From Desulfobacterales bacterium (GTDB taxonomy: Bacteria > Desulfobacterota > Desulfobacteria > Desulfobacterales > Desulfobacteraceae), in NCBI GenBank assembly GCA_022361095.1, contig JAKSBO010000342.1:1-16321 (forward strand): a stretch of DNA of 16,321 nucleotides, in the 5' to 3' direction. The position numbers were made by a program, and so were the translations under genes. Under the pieces are notes generated by a model that saw only the letters and a list, made by a program, of their open reading frames with translations, had not been told where the DNA came from and ran no database searches. Below, piece by piece: positions 6,740-14,861 of the stretch. The number at the start of each line of letters is the position of its first letter. Within the stretch, counting starts at the first letter, position 1.

Positions 6740-7912
6740 ATGAAGCGTTTTTTGCTTGGTTTTGTCACGGCCGTAATTATTGGCGGTGGATATTTGTATT
6801 ACTCAGGACAGCTTGCAGTGCCCCGGGCCGGGACGGAAAAAGACCAGGCGTCCTCCCAGTCCGCCCCGGCCCGTCCGCCCGTTGAAGTGGCCGTCTATAC
6901 TGTCAAGCCCCGGCAAATGATCTTCACCAAAGATCTGGCCGGCAGAACCTCTGCCTATCAAGTGGCTGAAATTCGCCCCCAGGTCACAGGCATCATCCTG
7001 AAGCGGATGTTTACCCAGGGCAGTCTCGTTAAAAAGGGGCAGCAGCTTTATCAGATTGATCCTGCCACCTATAAGGCCGCATATGAATCGGCATCCGCCG
7101 GCCTGGTGCGTGCCCAGGCCGACGTCAAGGCTGTTGAGCCCAAACTTGCCCGTTACAGCCGCCTGGTGAAAGTGGGCGGCGTCAGCCGCCAGGTCTATGA
7201 CGATACCGTGGCGGCCCTGGCCCAGGCCAGGGCGGATGTGGCGGTTGCCAAAGCAAATCTGGCCGCTGCAAAAATCAATCTGGACTATACCAAGGTGTTT
7301 TCACCCATTTCCGGGCGCATCGGCAAGTCATCGGTGACCGAAGGTGCCCTGGTGACGGCCAATCAAACCACCGCCCTTGCCGTGGTACAGAATCTGGACC
7401 GGATTTATGTAGACGTTAACCAGTCCAGCGAAGAGCTCATGGCACTTAGAAAAGGCATGAATACTCCTGAACAGAACTCCATGGTCAACCTTTTCATCGG
7501 AAAGGAAGGTACGCCCTATGATCTGCAGGGCAAACTGCTGTTCTCCGATGCCACGGTGGACCAGAGCACCGGCATGGTCCAGTTGAGGATACTGTTTCCT
7601 AACCCTGAAAAGGAATTGCTCCCCGGCCTTTTTGTCCGCGCCAGGGTAGAGCAGTCCCGCCGGGAGACGGCGATTGCCGTTCCCCAGAAGGCTGTGATCC
7701 GCAATGCGGACGGCTCTGTTTCCGTGTGGGTTGTGGACAAGAATAATACGGTGAAGTTCCAAGCCGTGAATGTACTCCAGGCAGTAAAGGACCAGTGGGT
7801 GGTCTCTTCGGGTCTGGTTCCCGGTGACCGGGTGGTGGTTGAGGGATTGCAGAAAATCAGCCCCCGGGCCAAGGTTGCGACCGTGGAATACAACGCATCC
7901 GCCAACTCATGA
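6740..7912 (+). CDS. RND efflux periplasmic adaptor (membrane fusion protein)
   Basis: A 390-residue AcrA/MexA-type adaptor joining the inner-membrane RND pump to the outer-membrane channel. An N-terminal hydrophobic segment (4-20) serves as signal or anchor; no lipobox cysteine is present, unlike AcrA. The lipoyl half-motif AEIRPQVTGIILKRMFTQGSLVKKGQQLYQID (76-107) is followed by an alpha-hairpin (about 110-182) and the second half-motif VFSPISGRIGKSSVTEGALV (186-205). Beta-barrel and membrane-proximal domains follow, including PGLFVRARV and AIAVPQKAVI. It begins 2 nt after tetR and ends in tandem stops (TGA TAG) 15 nt before the pump gene. Confidence 0.95.
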   Translation: MKRFLLGFVTAVIIGGGYLYYSGQLAVPRAGTEKDQASSQSAPARPPVEVAVYTVKPRQMIFTKDLAGRTSAYQVAEIRPQVTGIILKRMFTQGSLVKKGQQLYQIDPATYKAAYESASAGLVRAQADVKAVEPKLARYSRLVKVGGVSRQVYDDTVAALAQARADVAVAKANLAAAKINLDYTKVFSPISGRIGKSSVTEGALVTANQTTALAVVQNLDRIYVDVNQSSEELMALRKGMNTPEQNSMVNLFIGKEGTPYDLQGKLLFSDATVDQSTGMVQLRILFPNPEKELLPGLFVRARVEQSRRETAIAVPQKAVIRNADGSVSVWVVDKNNTVKFQAVNVLQAVKDQWVVSSGLVPGDRVVVEGLQKISPRAKVATVEYNASANS

Positions 7913-7927
7913 TAGCAGGATAAAAAC

Positions 7928-10900
7928 ATGTCTCGATTTTTTATAGACCGGCCCATATTTGCATGGGTTATTGCAATTGTCATCATGCTGTCCGGGCTGT
8001 TTGCCGTGCTTACCCTGCCGGTGGAACAATACCCCAAGATTGCCCCGCCCAGCATTACCATTTCAACCATGTACCCAGGCGCTTCGGCCCAGGTGGTGGA
8101 AGACAGCGTCACCCAGGTCATTGAGCAGGCCCTCACCGGCATTGATTATTTAAGGTATTTCTCGTCATCCAGTGAGGCCAGCGGCCAGCTCACCATCAGC
8201 CTGACATTTGAACCGGAGGCAGACCCGGATATCGCCCAGGTTCAGGTGCAGAATAAAATATCAAAAGTGGAAAGCCTGCTGCCCGAGGAAGTTCAACAGC
8301 AGGGCCTGACCGTCCAGAAGGCTTCCGACAGCTTTCTTTTGCTGGTCGGATTGTACTCCGAAGACGGCACCTATAAGGATGATGATCTCTCCGATTACCT
8401 TCAATCCAACATGGCGGACCCGGTTTCCCGTGTACAGGGGGTGGGCGATTTAACCGTGTTCGGCTCCCAGTACGCCATGCGGATATGGGTTAATCCGGAA
8501 AAACTCAATGCATTTAGCCTGATGCCGTCGGATGTTGTTTCAGCCATCCAGGCCCGGAATGCCGACGTCTCATCCGGCCAGCTCGGCGGTGCCCCGTCCA
8601 TCAAAGGCCAGCAGATCAATGCTGTTGTCACGGCCCAGTCCAAACTGCAGACCATAGAAGAGTTTGAAAAGATTTTAATCAAGGAGAACCCGGACGGTTC
8701 CCAGGTCCGGGTGACGGATGTGGCCAAAGTGGAAAAGGGGCCTGAAAGGTACGGGTTCAACACCCGGTATAACCGGAATCCTGCCGCAGCCATGGCCATC
8801 AGTCTTGCCACAGGGGCCAATGCCCTTGATACGGCCAAGCGGGTCAAGGATAAAGTCAAGGAATTGAGCCAGTTCCTGCCGCCCGGACTGGAGGTGATTT
8901 TTCCCTACGACACCACCCCCTTTGTCCGGCTCTCAATTGAAGAGGTTGTCAAGACCCTGATCGAAGCCATTGTGCTGGTATTCCTGGTCATGTATCTGTT
9001 TTTGCAGAGCTTTCGGGCAACGCTGATCCCAACCATTGCAGTGCCGGTGGTGTTGCTCGGCACCTTTGGCGTGTTGTCGGTATTTGGGTTCAGTATCAAT
9101 ACCTTGTCCATGTTTGCCATGGTGCTTGCCATCGGGCTTCTGGTGGATGATGCCATTGTTGTGGTGGAAAACGTGGAACGGGTGATGTCCGAAACCGGTA
9201 AGCCGCCCAAGGAAGCCACCCGGGAGTCCATGGATCAGATCACCGGCGCCCTTGTGGGTATTGCCATGGTCCTCTCTGCGGTGTTTATCCCCATGGCGTT
9301 TTTCTCAGGCTCCACCGGTGCCATCTACCGTCAGTTTTCACTGACCCTGGTATCGGCCATGGCGCTTTCAGTGCTTGTGGCCCTGGTTTTGACCCCCGCG
9401 CTTTGCTCCACACTGCTCAAGCCTGTGAAAAAAGGGCACCATGAACATAAGCGCGGCTTTTTCGCCTGGTTCAACAAAGGCTTTGACTTAAGCAAGGCCA
9501 TGTATAAATCCAGCGTCAGGTATGCGGCCACCCGGGCGGTAAGGTTCCTGATCGTCTATGCATTGATCATTGCGGGCCTGATCTACATTTTTCAAGGCAT
9601 CCCCACCGGATTTTTGCCCGACGAAGATCAGGGCATGATGATGACCATCATCTCCGCCCCGCCGGGTGCGACCATGGAACGGACCCAGCAGGCCGTAAAT
9701 AAGGTGGAAGACTACTTCCTGGACCAGGAGAAGGGTAATGTAAAGGGCCTGTTTACGGTGGTCGGCTACAGCCATTCCGGCCGTGGGCAGAATGTGGCCA
9801 TGGGCTTTATGAACCTTACGGACTGGTCCCTGCGCCACCGGCCGGACCAGAAAGCCGCCGCAATTACAGGCCGGGCCATGGCCAGTATGTTCAGCATCAA
9901 GAACGCATCCGTGTATGCCTTTATCCCGCCGGCCATTTTGGCCCTGGGCGATGCCACCGGGTTTGACTTTGAGCTGGTGGATCGCGGGGGATTAGGCCAT
10001 ACTGCATTAATGAACGCAAGAAACCAGATGCTGGGTATGGCTGCCCGGAATCCCAAGCTGGTCGGTGTCCGCCCCAACGGATTGTCTGATGTGCCCCAGT
10101 ATAAGCTGCACATTGATTATGAAAAGGCCGAGGCGTTAGGTGTGACCACGGCCAATATCACCAATGTGCTCCAGACCGCCTGGGGGTCATCTTATGTTAA
10201 TGATTTCATGGACGGCAACCGGCTTAAAAAGGTATATATCCAGGGGGATGCAGGATCGCGCATGCTGCCCGAGGATATTAACAGATGGCATGTGCGGAAC
10301 AACCAGGGCACCATGGTGCCCTTCTCTTCATTCACCTATGGCGAGTGGACCTATGGATCACCAAGGCTGGAACGGTATAACGGCACCTCTTCGGTGGAGA
10401 TATTAGGTGCGCCGGCCCCGGGGGTCTCCTCGGGTGAAGCCATGGCCATTGTTGAGGATATGGCCCGGAAACTGCCCAAGGGGATTTTCCTGGAATGGAC
10501 CGGCCTCTCCTATGAAGAGCGGATGGCCGGTTCCCAGAGCGGCATGCTTTATGCCATCTCCCTTTTGTTTGTATTTCTATGTCTGGCCGCCCTTTACGAA
10601 TCCTGGTCCGTCCCGTTTTCGGTTATGCTGGTTGTGCCTTTGGGTATCATCGGTTCTGTGGTTGCCACAAGCTGGGCGGGATTAAGCAATGATGTCTATT
10701 TTCAGATTGCCTTACTTACCACGGTGGGCCTTGCGGCTAAAAACGCCATCCTTATTGTTGAGTTTGCAAAAAGTCTATACGAAGCCGGGACCGAACTGGT
10801 TCAATCGGCTGTCATCGCCGCAGAGCTCAGGCTTCGGCCCATTCTGATGACCTCCTTTGCGTTTATCCTGGGGGTGACACCTTTGGCCGTTTCCGACGGT

Positions 10901-11056
10901 GCCGGTTCCGCCAGCCAGAACGCCATCGGCATCGGTGTTATCGGGGGCATGGTCGCCGCCACATCCCTGGCGATTATCTTTGTTCCCCTCTTTTTCATCC
11001 TCATTGAACGGGGCGGTGAAAAGAAAAAACAGGCCGCGATGGGCCAAGGAGAATAA
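7928..11056 (+). CDS. RND multidrug efflux transporter, HAE1 (AcrB/MexB) family
   Basis: A 1042-residue inner-membrane proton-driven transporter, close to the normal length for AcrB homologues. The N-terminus [23 protein letters not shown] is typical. Proton-relay residues are present: Asp407 and Asp408 in [20 protein letters not shown] and Lys938 in [15 protein letters not shown]. The porter-domain phrase [21 protein letters not shown] is also family-typical. Two six-helix bundles and two large periplasmic loops fit the repeat architecture. CAGGA (7916-7920) precedes ATG. The next gene starts 3 nt after the stop. The HAE1 subfamily handles hydrophobic or amphiphilic compounds; the specific substrate cannot be read from sequence. 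Confidence 0.97.
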   Translation: MSRFFIDRPIFAWVIAIVIMLSGLFAVLTLPVEQYPKIAPPSITISTMYPGASAQVVEDSVTQVIEQALTGIDYLRYFSSSSEASGQLTISLTFEPEADPDIAQVQVQNKISKVESLLPEEVQQQGLTVQKASDSFLLLVGLYSEDGTYKDDDLSDYLQSNMADPVSRVQGVGDLTVFGSQYAMRIWVNPEKLNAFSLMPSDVVSAIQARNADVSSGQLGGAPSIKGQQINAVVTAQSKLQTIEEFEKILIKENPDGSQVRVTDVAKVEKGPERYGFNTRYNRNPAAAMAISLATGANALDTAKRVKDKVKELSQFLPPGLEVIFPYDTTPFVRLSIEEVVKTLIEAIVLVFLVMYLFLQSFRATLIPTIAVPVVLLGTFGVLSVFGFSINTLSMFAMVLAIGLLVDDAIVVVENVERVMSETGKPPKEATRESMDQITGALVGIAMVLSAVFIPMAFFSGSTGAIYRQFSLTLVSAMALSVLVALVLTPALCSTLLKPVKKGHHEHKRGFFAWFNKGFDLSKAMYKSSVRYAATRAVRFLIVYALIIAGLIYIFQGIPTGFLPDEDQGMMMTIISAPPGATMERTQQAVNKVEDYFLDQEKGNVKGLFTVVGYSHSGRGQNVAMGFMNLTDWSLRHRPDQKAAAITGRAMASMFSIKNASVYAFIPPAILALGDATGFDFELVDRGGLGHTALMNARNQMLGMAARNPKLVGVRPNGLSDVPQYKLHIDYEKAEALGVTTANITNVLQTAWGSSYVNDFMDGNRLKKVYIQGDAGSRMLPEDINRWHVRNNQGTMVPFSSFTYGEWTYGSPRLERYNGTSSVEILGAPAPGVSSGEAMAIVEDMARKLPKGIFLEWTGLSYEERMAGSQSGMLYAISLLFVFLCLAALYESWSVPFSVMLVVPLGIIGSVVATSWAGLSNDVYFQIALLTTVGLAAKNAILIVEFAKSLYEAGTELVQSAVIAAELRLRPILMTSFAFILGVTPLAVSDGAGSASQNAIGIGVIGGMVAATSLAIIFVPLFFILIERGGEKKKQAAMGQGE

Positions 11057-11059
11057 CTT

Positions 11060-12493
11060 ATGGCAATTCGAATAATTACGTCAGCCGTTGCCGGCCTGAT
11101 GCTGTTGGCCGCCGGCTGTTCCTTTATCCCGGAATACAGTCAGCCGGAAATGCCGGTGGCCGGCGCCTGGCCGGACAATGGCCTCAATGCAGAGTCCGGG
11201 GCCGGTCAGACCCCGGCCGACATCGTTTACCAGGATTACTTTACCTCCAAGACCTTGCAGCAGATTATTGCCATGGCCCTGGAAAACAACCGGGATTTGA
11301 AGGTGGCCCTGTTTAATATTGAGCAGGCAAGGGCTGCCTATCGTATTGAAAAGGCCGATGAACTGCCCGTCATTTCAGGCAGCACCGGCGTAGGCCGCCA
11401 GGGCGTTGCCGAAGACGACAGCCGTTCGGGCAAGGCAAATACCACGGATACATCCATGACTGTGGGACTGGGCGTTACAGCTTATGAACTTGATCTTTTC
11501 GGCCGGGTCCGAAGCATGAGCCAAAGTGCCCTTGAATCCTATCTTGCCACCCGGGAGGCGGCGTCAAGCACCCGCATTGCCCTGGTGGGCCAGACCGCAG
11601 ACGCCTATGTCACCCTGTTGGCCCAAAGAAAATTGCTGCAGCTTGCTAAAAAGACATACAAGGCACAGAAAGCCACCTATGATGTAATCAAAACCCAGTA
11701 TGATGCCGGTTCCACAGACCAGCTTGCCCTGGCCCAGGCGGCCACATCAACCCAAAGCGCCAAAGCCTTGATTTATCAGTACAAACGGTTGGCGGCCCAG
11801 GCGGAAAACGCCCTGGCGTACCTTGCAGGCCCCGGGGTATATGATCTTATCAAAACAACTGAATCCATTGATGAGATCGGCTTCTTGACAGAGCTGCCGG
11901 CGGGAATTCCCTCCCGGATCCTTTTGGCCAGACCGGATATCCAGGCGGCAGAGCATCAGTTGAAAGCGGCCAATGCAGACATCGGCGCAGCCCGGGCAGC
12001 CATGTATCCCACCATCAGCCTGACCGGTTCCCTGGGGTTTGCCGCCCAGGGGCTCTCCTATCTGTTTGATCCGTCCAGAAGCCTCTCATGGGCCTTTTCC
12101 CCCAATCTGAGCATCCCCATTTTCAACCGGGAAGGCCTTAAAGCCAGCCTGGCGGTTGCCACTGTCAGCGAAAAAATTGCGGCAGCCCGGTATGAAGGGG
12201 CAATTCAAACCGCATTTAAAGAGGTGGCCGATCAATTGGTGGCGCGCAAACACTACAAAGGTCAGTTGGATGCCCAGAATGCACTTGTTGCCGCCACCCG
12301 GAAAGCTTATGATCTCTCCAAGGCCAGGTATGACAACGGCATTGATGATTTCCTCGCGGTGCTGGATTCCCAGCGTTCGCTGTTCAGCGCTGAGCAGGGC
12401 GCCATTGTCCTGAAACAGTCTTACTTAAGCAACCTGATTAACCTATACAAGGTTATGGGTGGTGGAAAAATGGATACGTCTAATGCCGGTTAA
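11060..12493 (+). CDS. Outer-membrane efflux lipoprotein, NodT/OprM family
   Basis: A 477-residue outer-membrane factor. The signal peptide ends in the lipobox LLAAGC with Cys20. Family signatures include VALFNIEQARAAYRIEKADELP, the Y-E-L-D-L-F-G-R-V-R motif of NodT-type channels, and RPDIQAAEHQLKAANADIGAARAAMYPTISLTGSLG. The sequence shows the duplicated helical-hairpin/beta-strand organisation of TolC-like trimers. It completes a tripartite pump with the two preceding genes, so the operon encodes its own exit duct. It is followed by a hairpin repeat (12498-12546), which may stop or stabilise the transcript. Confidence 0.95.
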   Translation: MAIRIITSAVAGLMLLAAGCSFIPEYSQPEMPVAGAWPDNGLNAESGAGQTPADIVYQDYFTSKTLQQIIAMALENNRDLKVALFNIEQARAAYRIEKADELPVISGSTGVGRQGVAEDDSRSGKANTTDTSMTVGLGVTAYELDLFGRVRSMSQSALESYLATREAASSTRIALVGQTADAYVTLLAQRKLLQLAKKTYKAQKATYDVIKTQYDAGSTDQLALAQAATSTQSAKALIYQYKRLAAQAENALAYLAGPGVYDLIKTTESIDEIGFLTELPAGIPSRILLARPDIQAAEHQLKAANADIGAARAAMYPTISLTGSLGFAAQGLSYLFDPSRSLSWAFSPNLSIPIFNREGLKASLAVATVSEKIAAARYEGAIQTAFKEVADQLVARKHYKGQLDAQNALVAATRKAYDLSKARYDNGIDDFLAVLDSQRSLFSAEQGAIVLKQSYLSNLINLYKVMGGGKMDTSNAG

Positions 12494-12497
12494 TGAT

Positions 12498-12546
12498 TGA
12501 GCGAAACGTCTGGGGCGTTGCATCCGTGCAACTTTTCGTCCACTCA
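12498..12546. repeat. Short palindromic repeat related to the 2635-2760 element
   Basis: TGAG (12498-12501) and CTCA (12543-12546) flank arms GCGTTGCA and TGCAAC around the loop TCCG (12523-12526), with GCGAAACG facing TTTTCGTC. Read on the minus strand, GGACGAAAAGTTGCACGG followed by ATGCAACGCC closely matches GGGCGAAAAGTTGCCCAG followed by ATGCAAGGCG at 2641. This looks like a reduced member of the same repeat family, placed just after the efflux operon. Confidence 0.6.
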
Positions 12547-12594
12547 CAGGTTTCCGTCTATACACTAATAAATTTAAGATAAGAGGGGAAAAAC

Positions 12595-13734
12595 ATGACA
12601 CCGGAACTTGGCGCAAAGCTTCAGCAGATTACTGAACAGAATATAATGGATATCGAAGCACACAAACAGCAGGGCAAGTCTGTGGTGGGCTACTATTGCC
12701 TGTACGGCCCCACGGAACTTGCCGTTGCGGCGGACGCCATCCCGCTGCCTTTGTGCGGCACCCGGCAGGACCCCATTGAAGCGGCGGAACAGACCTTGCC
12801 CAGGAACCTGTGCCCCCTGATCAAAAGCAGTTACGGATTTGCCGCCACCGGCACCTGCCCGTTTTTTAAATTCTCGGATATGATCGTGGCAGATACCACC
12901 TGTGACGGGAAAAAGAAAATGTTCGAGATCATGGGCAAAATGACGCATGTCCATGTGCTCCAGTTGCCCCAGCAGCAGAACACCGATCTTTTTTTAGACC
13001 CCTGGATTACCGAATTAGAGCAGTTGCGGCAGGTGATCGGAAACCAGACCGGGATTCCCATTACCGATGAACGCCTCAGGGCCGCTATTTCGCTGTTGAA
13101 CCGGGAACGCGAGGCCAAAAAGGGGCTTATGGATGTGGCTGCCGTTAAGCCGTCGCCCATCAGCGGCACCCGGATGCTTGAAATTTTGTTTAAGACAGGT
13201 TTTTTTGCGGACAAGGAAAAGGGCATTGAGCTGATCCATGAAATCACCGAGGCCTGCATGCAAAAGGCAAAAAACCAGGAAAGCCCCTTTACGGCGGATA
13301 CGCCCCGGATTCTTTTGACCGGCGTACCCGTGGGGCTGGGATCGGACAAGGTGGTAAAAATCCTTGAAAATTCCGGGGCCAATGTGGTGGCCTTTGAAAA
13401 CTGCAGCGGATATAAGCAGGCCTTCCGGGTGGATGAGGATAGAGATCCCATCAAAGCCCTTGCCGAGCAGTATCTTGCCATTCCATGTTCGGTGATGAGT
13501 CCCAACCCGGGCCGCGAAGAGCTTCTCACCCGCATGGTGGAAACGTTCAAGGTGGACGGGATTGTGGATCTCACCTGGCAGGCCTGTCACACATACAATG
13601 TCGAAGCATTCCAGATCCGGGAACTTGCCGAACAGACCTTTAATCTGCCCTATCTGCACCTGGAAACCGATTATTCCGAATCAGACACGGAACAGCTCCG
13701 GGTCCGGATCGAAGCGTTTCTTGAAATGATTTGA
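12595..13734 (+). CDS. HgdB/YjiM-like 2-hydroxyacyl-CoA dehydratase D-component family protein
   Basis: A 379-residue iron-sulfur protein of the 2-hydroxyglutaryl-CoA dehydratase D-component superfamily, resembling stand-alone YjiM/double-cubane cluster proteins. Cysteines lie at 35 (GYYCLYGPTE), 54 (LPLCGTRQ), 73 (NLCPLIKSSYG), 88, 103 (DTTCDGKKKMFE), 270 (ENCSGYKQA), 298 and 331 (WQACHTYNVEA). The NLCPLIKSSYG and TTCDGKKK motifs are typical cluster-binding segments. AGAGGGG lies just upstream of ATG. The partner subunit and the ATP-dependent activator (HgdC/YjiL type), usually adjacent, are not in this window. It may work with a distant activator, or as a reductase of small molecules. A hairpin follows the gene. 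Confidence 0.85.
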   Translation: MTPELGAKLQQITEQNIMDIEAHKQQGKSVVGYYCLYGPTELAVAADAIPLPLCGTRQDPIEAAEQTLPRNLCPLIKSSYGFAATGTCPFFKFSDMIVADTTCDGKKKMFEIMGKMTHVHVLQLPQQQNTDLFLDPWITELEQLRQVIGNQTGIPITDERLRAAISLLNREREAKKGLMDVAAVKPSPISGTRMLEILFKTGFFADKEKGIELIHEITEACMQKAKNQESPFTADTPRILLTGVPVGLGSDKVVKILENSGANVVAFENCSGYKQAFRVDEDRDPIKALAEQYLAIPCSVMSPNPGREELLTRMVETFKVDGIVDLTWQACHTYNVEAFQIRELAEQTFNLPYLHLETDYSESDTEQLRVRIEAFLEMI

Positions 13735-13749
13735 TTCGCCCTCAGATAA

Positions 13750-13790
13750 GGGATGCGGAAAAAATAAAAGCTGTAGAGTTTCCGCGTCCC
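13750..13790 (+). terminator. Hairpin downstream of the HgdB-like gene
   Basis: GGGATGCGGAAA (13750-13761) pairs with TTTCCGCGTCCC (13779-13790) over 12 bp with one G-T wobble and a 17-nt loop. No T-tract follows, so it may be a weak terminator or an RNA-stabilising end. Confidence 0.6.
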
Positions 13791-14099
13791 TGACTTCATA
13801 GTATAGGAATTTCCATTTTCGGGAACGATAAAGCACGCCCGAAGAGCCCCCTAAGTTCATGTCAATCCTCAACGGCCGCCTATTTTGAAAAGGGCATATT
13901 TAAAACTCATTCCTTTGTTTTTGAAAGCTTGATGATCAAAACTATTTAATAAAAGTCCGGGCTTTTGATTTCGTTATTCAGGAGATTTCAATTTTAGCAT
14001 AGTCTTCTGTTAAAAATCTTTAATACACTAACACCAACGGGCTTTGCTGTGGTAAATAAGTACTTCAATATTTGAAATATAATCAAAATCCCTTCAAGT
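13791..14099. other. AT-rich intergenic stretch, no supported gene
   Basis: From about 13880 the composition becomes clearly more AT-rich than the genes to the left. I see no coding frame with an RBS on either strand. An imperfect TTTGA-N7-TCAAA pair (14071-14087) is present. This may mark the left edge of an acquired segment carrying the retron-like cassette. Confidence 0.5.
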
Positions 14100-14122
14100 T
14101 AATATCACTATAATTGATATTA
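14100..14122. promoter_or_regulatory. Candidate operator upstream of the retron promoter
   Basis: TAATATCA, a 7-bp spacer and TGATATTA form a perfect 8-bp-arm palindrome, ending 23 bp before the -35 at 14146. A shorter ATCA-T-TGAT palindrome lies between -35 and -10 (14152-14160). Both fit binding by the XRE-type protein encoded downstream; this is inferred. Confidence 0.5.
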
Positions 14123-14145
14123 TTTATATAAATAGAAAAATTATA

Positions 14146-14173
14146 TTGACAATCATTGATCGGGACTTATTTT
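14146..14173 (+). promoter_or_regulatory. Sigma70-like promoter of the retron cassette
   Basis: TTGACA (14146-14151) is perfect; a 16-bp spacer leads to TATTTT (14168-14173). Transcription would start near 14180, just ahead of a GC-rich hairpin (CCGGCG at 14187, CGCCGG at 14196) and the structured RNA. Confidence 0.6.
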
Positions 14174-14430
14174 TACAGTCAATAGTCCGGCGAGTCGCCG
14201 GTTTGCTCTTTGACATGATTGGAAACTTCAAACTCTAAGCTCATGTATTGTGTGATTAGCTCCTTTTCACAGGCTGACTTTTAGCCTTCCTTCGGGATTA
14301 CAGCCGGTTTTGAGATTGGCTCCCACCTTAGTTGTGGGTATTTCCAGCCACATGTGTGCTAGCATGGCGCAAAGGCCAAGGCCCATGGATCCACACCGCC
14401 CCGTAGCTCATGATTTGCTGGAAGTGAATC

Positions 14431-14450
14431 AAAGCAAAATTGCTTTTTTT
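14431..14450 (+). terminator. Terminator-like hairpin inside the retron RNA
   Basis: AAAGCA (14431-14436) pairs with TGCTTT (14441-14446) around a 4-nt loop, then T residues to 14450. It could attenuate transcription between the msr-like part and the small ORF. If the a1/a2 model is right it must be read through often, so its role is uncertain. Confidence 0.4.
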
Positions 14451-14476
14451 CTTTTTATTTATGAGTAAGTGAAAAA

Positions 14477-14550
14477 GAACTTAAGAGCGCTATTTTTGAG
14501 CAGCGATGAAACCTGTTCCGTTGGGGAACAAACGCTGCTCTTAACTGTTC
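14477..14550 (+). other. msd-like stem-loop
   Basis: GAAC-TTAA (14477-14484) faces TTAA-CT-GTTC (14541-14550). GAGCAGCG (14498-14505) pairs with CGCTGCTC (14533-14540), and TGTTCC (14514-14519) pairs with GGAACA (14525-14530) around the loop GTTGG. The 5' copy TTAAGAGC (14481-14488) can alternatively pair with GCTCTTAA (14537-14544), so the stem can slip. Its size and its place next to the a2 arm fit the hairpin of a retron msDNA of roughly 80-95 nt. Confidence 0.6.
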
Positions 14551-14567
14551 TTGAAAAGGAGCAATAT

Positions 14568-14810
14568 ATGAGAACATTGAATGAAGTTGAAGTAAAAGCA
14601 GTATTAGCTATGGTTCGTGACAGTGAAAAATTGGTCATGGGTTTGAAAGTTTCCATCAGTTCTACTTCATCAGAACTGGGTGCGGTGCAGGATGGTCTTG
14701 AGAAATACATTAGGACTAAAAAGCGTCAGTTTGAATTAAGGCTACTCAGCCTGTTGTGTAAAACAGCTTTGAAAAAAATTGCATCAATCATTTTGGCATT
14801 CATCTGGTGA
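14568..14810 (+). CDS. Small protein of the retron-like cassette, unknown family
   Basis: An 80-residue protein I do not recognise. ATG 14568 has a strong RBS (AAAAGGAG, 14554-14561). A GTG 33 codons upstream is in frame but lies before the msd-like hairpin and lacks an RBS. The N-terminal half is helical and mixed-charge (MRTLNEVEVKAVLAMVRDSE). The C-terminus is a basic, hydrophobic helix (LRLLSLLCKTALKKIASIILAFIW, 57-80), which could be membrane-active. The RBS and start codon lie inside the 3' arm of the long-range RNA stem, so translation should be blocked unless the stem opens. The HTH gene starts 51 nt downstream. A toxin or effector controlled by the retron is a reasonable guess, but nothing proves it; it may also be a chance ORF. 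Confidence 0.55.
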   Translation: MRTLNEVEVKAVLAMVRDSEKLVMGLKVSISSTSSELGAVQDGLEKYIRTKKRQFELRLLSLLCKTALKKIASIILAFIW

Positions 14811-14838
14811 ATAGCTCACTCATAAAATAAACATTAAT

Positions 14839-14851
14839 CCTCATTATGAGG
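14839..14851. promoter_or_regulatory. Palindrome overlapping the RBS of the HTH gene
   Basis: CCTCAT-T-ATGAGG is a perfect 13-bp palindrome whose right arm contains the GAGG of the ribosome binding site for ATG 14862. It could be an autoregulatory operator, or, as RNA, CCTC/GAGG could mask the RBS. Confidence 0.45.
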
Positions 14852-14861
14852 TGAAACATAT

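Larger units (their letters stand above)
14180..14588 (+). ncRNA. Retron-like msr-msd RNA (boundaries approximate)
   Basis: This non-coding region upstream of the RT operon is dense in structure. The a1-like arm (14240-14250 and 14259-14269) pairs with the a2-like arm (14562-14572 and 14552-14562). An outer AACTTCA/TGAAGTT pairing (14224-14230 with 14582-14588) extends it. TTAGC at 14256-14260 resembles the priming-guanosine context of retrons, making G14259 a candidate branch point. msr-like hairpins are AGGCT/AGCCT (14271-14287), TGGCTCCCAC/GTGGG plus AGCCA (14317-14350, loop CTTAGTT) and TGTG/CACA with CATGG/CCATG (14355-14395). An msd-like hairpin lies at 14477-14550 next to a2. Branch point, end of reverse transcription and 3' boundary are inferred; no homologue is recognised by sequence. 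Confidence 0.65.

Noticed and set aside
13681..13872. Minus-strand 63-codon ORF after the HgdB-like gene
   Set aside because: It crosses the hairpin and the end of the real gene, with no RBS or recognisable sequence.
621..13888. 13-mer CCGCCTATTTTGA shared by 621-633 and 13876-13888
   Set aside because: One or two 13-mer matches are expected by chance in a window this size, and the contexts do not match.
14202..14438. Alternative a1/a2 stem TTTGCT-TTGA with TCAA-AGCAAA
   Set aside because: It gives only 10 bp with a bulge and overlaps the terminator-like hairpin; the 14240-14269/14552-14572 pairing is much longer.
14469..14567. GTG-initiated N-terminal extension of the small ORF
   Set aside because: There is no RBS, and it would read through the msd-like hairpin; ATG 14568 has a strong RBS.
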